Source: Aphrocallistes beatrix (Eukaryota > Porifera > Hexactinellida > Sceptrulophora > Aphrocallistidae). From it: 64,000 bases of DNA. Shown piece after piece: positions 56,301 through 64,000 of this stretch. Every line of letters begins with the position of its first letter. Position 1 is the first letter of the stretch. The notes below the pieces were generated by a model that saw only the letters and a program-made list of their open reading frames with translations, did no database searches and was not told where the DNA came from. The stretch spans positions 3,201,674 to 3,265,673 of the forward strand of contig OY725501.1 of assembly GCA_963281255.1 (NCBI GenBank), written 5' to 3'. The position numbers were made by a program, and so were the translations under genes.

Positions 56301-59300
56301 CATATACTATATCCTAACTTGAGTGTATTGAGAAAAGCATGTGGAATTCTCAATAGGGAATTTAATTAATTATCCTATGACGGCACGCATGTATTCATAG
56401 GATCCTGACCTTTTCATCTTTAGGATCTTTCCCTTCTTTATTTTCTTTTTCCTTCCCCTTTTCCTTCTCTTCATCTGTCTTCTCCTTCCCATCCAGCATC
56501 TGAATATCGTCTCCGCCCTCCCCCATGTTGGGATCATGAATAACCACATACAGCGTCCTGCCTTTAATGGACAACAGCTGCGGACTGGCTAAGTAAGCAA
56601 GGCCGGAGCTTCCTGTGGCGTCGAGGCAGGCTTGGATCTTGATTGGACCGCTGAGGTATCTCAGCTTTAGCCCGGCTATACAAACCGTGTCATTAGCACC
56701 CTCGATCTTGTTCTCCTTACTCTCGGAGGCGTCTTTAGCTGAGACGGGAGCTAGCAGACTCACCATTAGGTCGCCTTGAAGGTCGATGTGATTATGGAGA
56801 TAGAATTTGACCTAAAAGTACGTTCGTGGAATAAAATAAAATAAATATGAAGATTATAATCAAAAATGATTATAGTTAGGCATTTCAGCTGTTGTGTTGT
56901 TGGATAATGTATCCGCTATAATTAATCGAGCCAAACAAATTTGTTCACAATAAAACCAGCATTACTTTTGCAATAATTTAACAATGGAATAGTCATTAAT
57001 AAAGTAAGAGATTCGTTAGTGGAATTTGAAATGCTCTCAATTATGGATTCACTTCCTTGCTATTAAAACCAACATGACATTTCCACAAGCAGCGCACCAA
57101 AGCAATTGAATGACAATTTGCATCACTAAGTAAACCTGTCTATGTTCTAATATTTTCAGTCAATTAGTACAAAAAAATGCTCCAATTGCATTGAATCTTC
57201 TACTCACCTCAATATGAGAGAGAGGAGAAGCTTGGAGGAGAGTTAGCTCGAACAAGTGCGGCCTATTCTGGGTGTCCTTCTGACTGTCAGAGGGTTTGTA
57301 CTGCCAACAGAGACGGGACTGCTCCCTCTTAGTTTGCTGGTGCACGTGGAGAGGATTTCTCCGGTTTTGCTGTTCTGGTTTTGTCTCGCGCCAGCCTAAT
57401 GGAGGCGACATGTTGGGACGGGTCTCTAGGATCTGGCCTTGGTAAGAGACGCATAGCGTTTTCAACTTTTCATAAGTCAAAGGGCTAGAAAATAATATTA
57501 GTAAATATTTAAAGCTGTATAATGAACAATTCGCTAATAATACTAATAATAATATTAATGGAAATTGTATAAACCATGGATAAATACCTTTTTTAGTTAA
57601 ACGAAATTAACAACGACAAAGTATTTAATTAATTAAGTGGATTTGGGAAACTTAAGAATGGAGCGAAACAGTCATCAATATTTCATAGACTAATAAACTG
57701 CAGTAGACTCCGCTTAATAGGGTCACTGTTTAATTATTAAGCGGAGTCGACTGTATTTAATTAAAAATGTAGGAAGATAATCAAAGAATAATTATTCTTT
57801 CTTTCTACACACAGAATTCATGAAATAAAATCTCATCTACTACCTCCTTGTCACATCATGAATGCGTGACCAGAAAATTCATGTAAACAGTAGCTTGATA
57901 AAGAGATCATACTGTATTATTCGCCCCCAAACGTTAGCACAATGTTTTCTGGAAGCTTATCAGGAATGAGTGGACGTATCTCATGATAGTGAATCAATGA
58001 TGAATTGGTAACGCAGCTATTTTGAAAATAGCTTCCACATGTAATGTATTGCATTGAAATTTCAGGGAACAGCAATTACGTGTATTATGCATTAATGCAA
58101 GAATAAAGCAGGATAATCAAGAAACCATCGAGATATTTGAGATGGTACAGAAACCAATGAAATAATAGAGATTTAGTTACCTTGATAGAAACTCTTGATC
58201 CATCTCGTACCCCCCAGCACTCGCCACCTGCTCCGTAGTGGGCGAGTTTAGGGTGAAGAGAGGGCCTTGGGGGTGGTACAGCCTCAGTACTCCATCCAGT
58301 GAGACAGCTGCTATCCTCTCCAGGCCCTTGCAGTAAGTGAGGTGTGTGAAAGGATTCTCTTTGCTATCTTTCTCTATTTTGCATATGAGAGTCAGGTTCA
58401 TGAGATTCAGCAAACATAAGTCTCCCTCACTGTTGATACCAGCCTGTGCGAAGGTTAGAATAATTCAACTAACTCGGAGAATTCAATAATGGGTGAAATA
58501 ATAGAACAACTGCAGTGGTATTATTTCAATAAAGACCAGGAGGAATAAGAAATAGACCGTTTTTAGCAGGTAACTTCATGAAAAACTGTATCAATTTGAT
58601 CAGAATTAGTGCAGCATTCAATAATAATAAAATTGTGTGTGTGAGTTATCACAAGAACTTGATGTTAAACCATAAAATGCGATTATTTCCTTTATACGTA
58701 TACGGGTGGCAGGGGTTTATCTAGGTGCTCGGCCGGCACTTATAGGTGCCAGTCTGGTGTGGTCCTCGGAGCCAAGGTGCTTGCAGTGTGATTCAATTTT
58801 GGTGCCGGGTTGCAATCACCCCTGGAATTACAAGATAGACCCCTATTTGGGTGCCATATAACTTATATCACCTTCAAAAAAGTGCCGGACTGGGAAATCC
58901 TAGATAAAACCATGGTGTGTAGGTGCACGTAATGAAGAAAAATGGATGCTACATCAGAACGGGCAATTTTAGAAGAACAAAAGTGTCAAAACTTTTTAAA
59001 CTAACCACAATGCTGTTATTCTGCTTGAACTTCTCTGTTTTGCTATTCAGCCATTTGTACTTATCTATAGGATATTCCGTCTCTTCGAACAAACTTTTTA
59101 TAAACATGACATCCTCTTCATCGGACGATTCTTGTTTCTGCTCGGATTTCAGTTGAGCAGTGGTTTCACCTGAAGCTTTAGACTCGAAGGGAAGAACTGT
59201 AAAGTGAGAGAATGAAAACGTTTTGTCTTTGAACGGAAGTAGAGCAATGGGTGTGTTGATATAAACAGATTGTTCATATGATATTATTCGATAGAAGAGA

Positions 59301-62300
59301 ACAGCTCCAGTGCCCTATAACACAAGTAGTAAATAACATTATAAATATAAAAAGTACCATGGATATACAAGTTAAATCACATTATAAACACAGTTGATGC
59401 GTTTTCTAGAATATTCTAGAATGTTCATGGAAATATAATATATACGAACACTATGTCACAAAGAACGCAAAGTAGAAAGAGGTTTTCAACATATGTATTC
59501 CATTTACTGGTTTTGTAGTTATTAGCAAGGTTGCAACCGAATAGTTCAATATTCAGTTAGACCAAATACTATTTGGCAAATAGTTGATATTCTGTTGGGA
59601 ACCGAATATCAGTATTCGTATTCGGTTAGGGAATATTCATGAATATTTATATCCGGTTCAATCGGTTTCAACCTTGGTTATAATATATTTTCTAACTAAT
59701 TTACCTATCATATCCAGTCACTATCTGTAAAATAGGTCAACATATACAGTACTATAACAATTCACAGTCCTCTATTAAAGATTATTTATTTCAGCTGCGC
59801 AGTATTAGAATTTATGAAGTACCGAATATGATCAGTATTCGTATTCAGTTAGAGCACCGAATATTATCAGTATTCGTATTCGGTTCAGGAACTATTCATG
59901 AATACTGATATTCGGTTCAATCGGTTTCAACCTTGGTTATTAGCATGTTCGTACGTTCGATTAATTAACGTAGTAATTTACGTTCAATAGGAATGGTATT
60001 GTGCCGTGATGGCTAGTTTCTCAGATTAGTGCGACATAACAAATACGCAACTTCACCTCAACCAAATGGGCAGCTGGACCAACTAAGGTGCAGGAGACAT
60101 TGAATCAACTCTATGTAAAATTAAAATGCGTAGAGATATGAGTGATAGATACTGAAAAAAGGAAGATTGTAAACCGAAGATAATTAACCAATAACTACAA
60201 CATATTGGTGTAATAGTACACAACTGATCACAGTGCAAGCTCTGACCATAACCTGTAGTCCAGATTATACAAGGGATCATAGGAAATAGTAGCAAATCAT
60301 CTCAACAGATAGGATATAGCCTGCATTGACAAGATATTCATAGGATCAGATAGGTGAGAGAGAGAAAATTTATCACAAGACAATGATTGAACTCATTCTT
60401 GTATAATGCGAATTAGAATGTAGGAGCAGTTTATGATTTTCTAATTGCAATTACGTGAATATTTGCACAACTTACCCTAATAAACCCCATAACGCTATAA
60501 AACAACAATACAAATGCAATATTCTGTACAGTACAATACACTGGTATTAGCCTAATCACCTTATCATCGCCATCTTGCTTCCACTTGAGCACCAGACACA
60601 ATATGGTGCCAGCTTTCTCCACTAGAATCTGCTCCACACTACAGCCGTGCAGAGCAGCTGGTACCTGCAGCAGAATGGACTGGGTGTGCAGTGGGTTGAG
60701 TGCTGGCCCTGTGTCTGTGTCCTCGTTCTGCAGGATGGAGGAGGTGCTACTCTCTGTGGTGTCCTCGATGTCTATGGTGCCACTCTCATCCGCACTCTCT
60801 GCGTTCTGCGGCACTAGCATCAGCAGGTCGTTAATCTCGTCCTCTTCCGAATCGAAGGAAAGGTTGGAGACTACATTCATCGTGGCGGGGTTGCCACTGA
60901 TGATGTTAGGTGGCAACAGCTGTTTCGATACTCGATGGAGCTACAATGCAGACGTATTAAATACAAGAAATTCTAGCTCATGGATGTGCTTGCAGGACCA
61001 ATTTGTTCTTAAGTCGAGACTCTTTTGGATAATAATTAACTCAGTGAAAACAGGATCTACATTTGCCTTTTAAAAAATTATACTTTGTTATTTTTCAAAT
61101 TTAATTTTAACTTCGCTTTCTCTTGCCATTAGACCCAATTCTTGCTGATTATCAGTTCTTAAACGAACAAATACTTTTAGGTTTAAGAATGCGATCCATT
61201 ACAATTGCGGTATTCCATTCTAGAGAGAGTTACCTGCAGAAGCACTTGATTCTCGTCCTTCCCGCTGCCCGTCATGGCGGAAATCAGGTAGGTGGGTATC
61301 TGAGATTCGACGTAGGTCTCTTCACTCGGCTTTCCGCTCCCCGGCTTCTTCCCCTGAGTCAGCTGAGTCTTGAGCACTTCCGGTTCTCCGAGGGATGCGA
61401 GGCAGATGGCGGTAAGTTCTCCGGTGAAGTCGGCTAGCTCCACGGCCGCCGGTTTGGCCGGGGAAGTCTGGGAGTGCTTCGGGTCTGAGGAGGCGGAGGT
61501 GAGGGTAGCAGACTCGGAGGAGCTGGAAGGTTTCTCTGAGGAAGAAATAAGAATTAACTCAACTATTCAGGTTCAGGGATGACAAATCTAATCAGATTCT
61601 GAGCAGATTTCGTTTTAGTAACTAACTGAAGTGCTAAACAATAGTCTTCCGCCATACTGGCATAGGAGCAGAATGAAGACAAAACACGCCCTGTGAATGC
61701 ATATTCATAGTACATGGTGTCTGCAGAACTCTTCAACGGGAATATCAAACCTATCTTTCATTTTTATTTTCTACTCAAAAGAGTTCAATAAGATTCCTCC
61801 TGATGTCCTAGCTTGAAGTTCATTATCCCAGACACTACCCTCCATCACAAATCGAAATGAGTTACCTGTTTGATCCCCTTCGGCATCCATCTTATCAAGC
61901 TCATCACTCTTCTCGTTTTGAGCGGCAGGAGTCGCTCCTGGAACTGTTTCAACATCTCCGGATTGTGTCTCCTGAGTATCAGATGAGATGCTCACTTCAG
62001 CGCTAGGCTTGCTCGCTTCGTCAACCGTAGCAGTAGGCTTAGCCTCATTACCGTCAGAGATAGCAGGCGACTCAGCCTCGTTAGTAAGAGGGACTGGAGC
62101 TGTTTGACCAGTAGGAGGTGTAGTAGTATCGTGAGCTTTCGCCTCAGATGTTGCCTTACTATCTTTACTATCAGGAGTAGCAGCTGTTTCACTGCTTTTA
62201 CTATCTTTACTCTCAGGAGCAACAGCTGTTTCACTGCTTTTACTATCTTTACTCTCAGGAGCAACAGCTGTTTCACTGCTTTTAACATCTTTACTCTCAG

Positions 62301-64000
62301 GAGTAGCAGCTGTTTCACTGCTTTTAACATCTTTACTCTCAGGAGCAACAGCTGTTTCACTGCTTTTACTATCTTTGCTATCAGGAGTAGCAGCTGTTTC
62401 ACTGCTTTTAACATCTTTACTCTCAGGAGTAGCAGCTGTTTCACTGCTTTTACTATCTTTACTATCAGGATCCGTAGTTTTAGTATCTTCGGCATCAGTC
62501 GCTGCAATCGCTTTACTCTTGCTCTCTATAAATGAAAGTAACATACTTTTCTTAGTCTCAAGAGCGGTTAGATCTTCAGAGGTCTGCACGTCTTTGTCTG
62601 CTTTCTTAGGCGGGTCCTTCTCAATCTCGGGGAGGTTAGGAGGAGGCGAGGGGACATCGGCCGGAGGAGGAGGAGTGGGGATCGGGGAGATTTCAGGATG
62701 CGAGAGCTGCTCCGTTACTTCAACAAAGCAGTTAGCCTCGAAGAAGACAGCCTTGTGTCTATCCAGCCTATTCACATCGTACTGTCCCAGCTGCAGAAGT
62801 CTGAGAGGAGAGAAGCCGTGCTGGAGGTCCCACAAGGTGACGACCCCGTCTCTAGAGCCAGACCCCCAGAAGCTGCACTCGTGCACGGAACTCCAGCACG
62901 AAATCAGCTGAGTGCTGAAGTGCTGCTGGGCGGGACTGGTCGCGTCGGAGATTAGCAGCGGCACATTCTCAGTGAACCTCCCCATCACGTAGGGACAGCA
63001 GGTGGAGTGGCGCTCGTGCTCACTCCAGGGCTCGTCCGTGGGCTCCCAGTAGAGGAGACATATGCCGCACTGGAAGCAGACAGCCCTGTCACTCCCCGTC
63101 GGCTCGTAGAAGAACCCGGCGCCAGCCATTGCCTCAGGGGTTGCCCACTAAGTGAGGAGAAGTATTCAAGTCTATTCGCGATATCAGAAAAATATTCGGG
63201 AAATTCATTACACATTATTCTTATTGAATTGACCTTTCAATCCGCGTTCTAGAAACTATGGGGTTCTACTCAAAAAGGTACAATAAAAATCCTAGGAGTC
63301 CATTAAAAAGGGTCCCATCCTTAGAGGTTCATAATGCCCCATCCTTAGAGGAGGTTTGCCAGCTCCTACTGTGGATGGCGAGTTAGCTAAATACCTTATA
63401 GTTCTTGTGAGGCCACTGTGAGAACGTCTGCAGACGCAGGTCTTCCACGTGCATGACCTGCTTCCACTTGGAGTTGTACTGCGTGACGTCAATCTTGTAC
63501 TCCTCAATGCACGCAGTGTCCATGCTGGCGACCCGGTACCGCAGAGCTGAGAGGAGCGGCACCACACTTGTGTTCTTAGTTTTGGCGTTCGAGCTCAGCT
63601 GTCGGATGACTTCATCGAATAAGTTCTGCAGAGTCACGAGTGGGCCCCGCAGTATGCACACCTGAAGAGAGAAGCTATCCAGATAAACTCTCAAATTAAA
63701 TAACATGCAGATACAGCCATCTGAACAAAAGTCGGTTTACTATCTCAAATCGATATATGTAATATGGCGCCTTATTTCCAATGCAATTATCATGGGAAGG
63801 AAACAGATGCTGCACAAACTCTAAATAGCATTGTAGCGTAGAGAATTCTCTGCAATGGAACACCACGCGTGGTGACAAGGGAGATATGCGTATCTGAACC
63901 ACAATCGCAACATGCCTGCCATTTGGAGGTTTTGAGAGAGGGACTGTCCACCTTCTTAGCTCGCTGTGTGTCCCTGGTCAACTGCTCTATAACATTGTCC
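38384..64000 (-). CDS. BIRC6: BIRC6/BRUCE giant inhibitor-of-apoptosis E2/E3 ubiquitin ligase (first exons outside window)
   Basis: BIRC6 is a trans-Golgi/endosome-associated protein that ubiquitinates caspases, SMAC and LC3. Exons, 5' to 3' on the minus strand: 64000-63916 (partial), 63661-63395, 63147-61866, 61535-61234, 60940-60560, 59314-59006, 58443-58181, 57484-57208, 56811-56410, 56129-55848, 55435-54914, 54550-54197, 53909-53193, 52049-51729, 48861-47758, 46482-46108, 45091-38384. All internal joins keep frame, giving about 4,650 residues (human 4,857). The BIR domain is at exons 2-3: 'FSQWPHKNY' then C-x-x-C 'CFQCGICLLYWEPTDEPW' and 'SEHERHSTCCPY'. A beta-propeller segment follows ('GSRDGVVTLWDLQHG'). 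The last exon holds the UBC domain with catalytic Cys in 'NDGKVCLSILNTWHG' (38960-38962) and 'EERWNSQSSSFLQVL'. The tail is a KKDESKE repeat. The first donor appears to be GC, not GT. Confidence 0.96.
38393..38457 (-). repeat. 21-bp coding tandem repeat (KKDESKE x3) at the BIRC6 C-terminus
   Basis: Three units of 21 bp encode KKDEPKE, KKDESKE, KKDESKE, just before the stop. The lysine/acidic tail follows the UBC domain and an acidic 'DSGSEDEAEQ' stretch. The repeat is nearly identical at DNA level, suggesting recent slippage. Confidence 0.8.
45092..46107 (-). other. BIRC6 intron, AT-rich
   Basis: A 1,016-bp intron between the exons 46482-46108 and 45091-38384. Donor CAG/GTAATA, acceptor ACTAG/GTT. 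No gene or repeat with clear ends seen. Confidence 0.6.
48862..51728 (-). other. Largest BIRC6 intron (2.9 kb)
   Basis: Donor AAG/GTTAGT at 51728 and acceptor CTCTAG/GAT at 48862. Contains the 200-bp CAGTCGACTCCGC MITE at 48992-49191. The remainder is AT-rich with no frame resembling a protein. Confidence 0.6.
48992..49191. mobile_element. 200-bp MITE of the CAGTCGACTCCGCTTAA family in a BIRC6 intron
   Basis: Left CAGTCGACTCCGCTTAATAG, right complement CAGTCTACTCCGCTTAATAG. TA is present on the left (48990-48991), degraded to TC on the right. The interior repeats the TIR-like motif (CTGTTTAATCGGGTCA; TTCTCCGCTTAATCGAGG), giving sub-terminal inverted copies. Confidence 0.8.
54687..54860. mobile_element. 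174-bp MITE, diverged member of the CAGT...TCCG family, in a BIRC6 intron
   Basis: Left CAGTGTACTCCGGTTAATCG, right complement CAAGTGACTCCGCTTAATCG, with TA on both sides (54685-54686 and 54861-54862). It has the same organisation as the copies at 21367 and 48992, including the internal 'CATAGAAGTTAATACTAAAT' segment, but different sequence, so it is a sister subfamily. It ends only 53 bp before an exon edge (54914). Confidence 0.75.
57701..57753. mobile_element. 53-bp internally deleted MITE (both termini only) in a BIRC6 intron
   Basis: CAGTAGACTCCGCTTAATAG at the left and ATTAAGCGGAGTCGACTG at the right, with about 15 bp between them. It is flanked on the right by TA. It is the two TIRs of the family with almost the whole interior missing. 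Confidence 0.7.
58710..58914. mobile_element. About 205-bp hAT-like MITE in a BIRC6 intron
   Basis: Left CAGGGGTTTATCTAGGTGCT, right complement CATGGTTTTATCTAGGATTT, with further inner matches (CCGGCACTT on both arms). The interior has repeated GGTGCC motifs. An exact target duplication is not clear, so the boundaries are approximate. Confidence 0.55.
59526..59935. mobile_element. 410-bp hAT-like MITE with perfect 8-bp target duplication in a BIRC6 intron
   Basis: Left CAAGGTTGCAACCGAAT and right complement CAAGGTTGAAACCGATT. The 8-bp duplication GTTATTAG is exact on both sides (59518-59525 and 59936-59943). The interior contains repeated GAATATCAGTATTCGTATTC stretches and an internal copy of the right terminus (ending near 59675), so the element is a partial head-to-tail compound. 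Confidence 0.85.
62170..62463 (-). repeat. 7 x 42-bp coding minisatellite in BIRC6
   Basis: Exactly seven 42-bp units encode the 14-residue repeat SKD(S/V)KSSETA(A/V)(T/A)P(E/D), followed by a degenerate start of an eighth. It lies in the acidic, disordered region after the BIR and propeller segments. Units alternate between two or three subtypes (AATPE, AATPD, AVAPE), the pattern left by unequal exchange. Confidence 0.9.
63914..63915 (-). other. Candidate non-canonical GC splice donor in BIRC6
   Basis: The exon frame 'SPSLKTSKWQ' must join 'VCILRGPLVTLQNLF', whose acceptor (CTCTCTTCAG/GTG) is strong and phase 0. The only phase-matching donor seen at the family-like end of the first exon is CAG/GCATGT, a GC-AG type site. 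Confidence 0.5.

Noticed and set aside
62104..62535. Long plus-strand open frame with a repeated CFTAF-type peptide opposite BIRC6
   Set aside because: It is the antisense reading of the 42-bp coding minisatellite; any exact multiple-of-three repeat gives open frames on both strands.
1..64000. tRNA or rRNA genes
   Set aside because: I looked for B-box-like GGTTCGA sequences with a matching A-box and clover-leaf context and found only coincidental hits inside coding exons; no rRNA-like segment noticed.

Overview
The window is eukaryotic nuclear DNA, almost certainly from an invertebrate animal. Coding exons are moderately GC-rich and non-coding DNA is strongly AT-rich. GT-AG introns are present, AATAAA signals follow several stops, and the genes are metazoan-type orthologues (CEP192, SURF1, ITIH-type VIT/vWA protein, SLC47/MATE, OTUD6B, YRDC, DGAT1, BIRC6). 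I cannot name the species from the sequence. Gene models were built by hand from reading frames and splice sites. In the multi-exon genes every proposed junction keeps frame. All family calls come from recognised motifs, without database searches.

Layout, left to right. 1-5.5 kb: the 3' part of a CEP192-like centrosome gene, then two tandem SURF1 genes, all on the + strand and without visible introns. The first SURF1 copy has lost conserved motifs; the second looks canonical. 5.5-10.3 kb: a repeat-dense block with a 217-bp MITE, a large inverted-repeat (fold-back) cassette built from three copies of one family and two AT-rich arrays, a 34-bp tandem repeat and a small palindromic MITE. 10.3-15.1 kb: a secreted VIT + vWA (ITIH-family) gene with an in-frame TGA inside its VIT domain. 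16.0-18.0 kb: an intronless MATE transporter. 18.6-23.6 kb: a compact cluster, OTUD6B (+) converging on YRDC (-), with YRDC diverging from a 15-exon DGAT1 (+).

24.4-33.0 kb is the most unusual region. Four small intronless thioredoxin-fold genes with different active sites (WCAPC, WCAPS, WCGPC, WCKPC) surround an intronless half-size ABC transporter. The transporter has a long N-terminal extension resembling a decayed gluzincin ('peptidase MA-like') domain and lacks the H-loop histidine. 33.0-35.5 kb has no gene that I can support. 35.5-37.0 kb holds an intronless RING-H2 protein (-). From 38.4 kb to the right edge runs a nearly complete BIRC6/BRUCE gene on the - strand. I traced 17 exons, about 4,650 codons, including a 6.7-kb last exon with the E2 (UBC) domain. 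Its introns carry several MITEs and its N-terminal part has a perfect-length 7 x 42-bp coding repeat.

Functionally most genes are unrelated housekeeping genes (centrosome, complex IV assembly, drug/cation export, deubiquitination, tRNA t6A synthesis, triglyceride synthesis, anti-apoptotic E2/E3). The thioredoxin/ABC block is the only group whose physical clustering suggests a shared or lineage-specific role, and that is inference.
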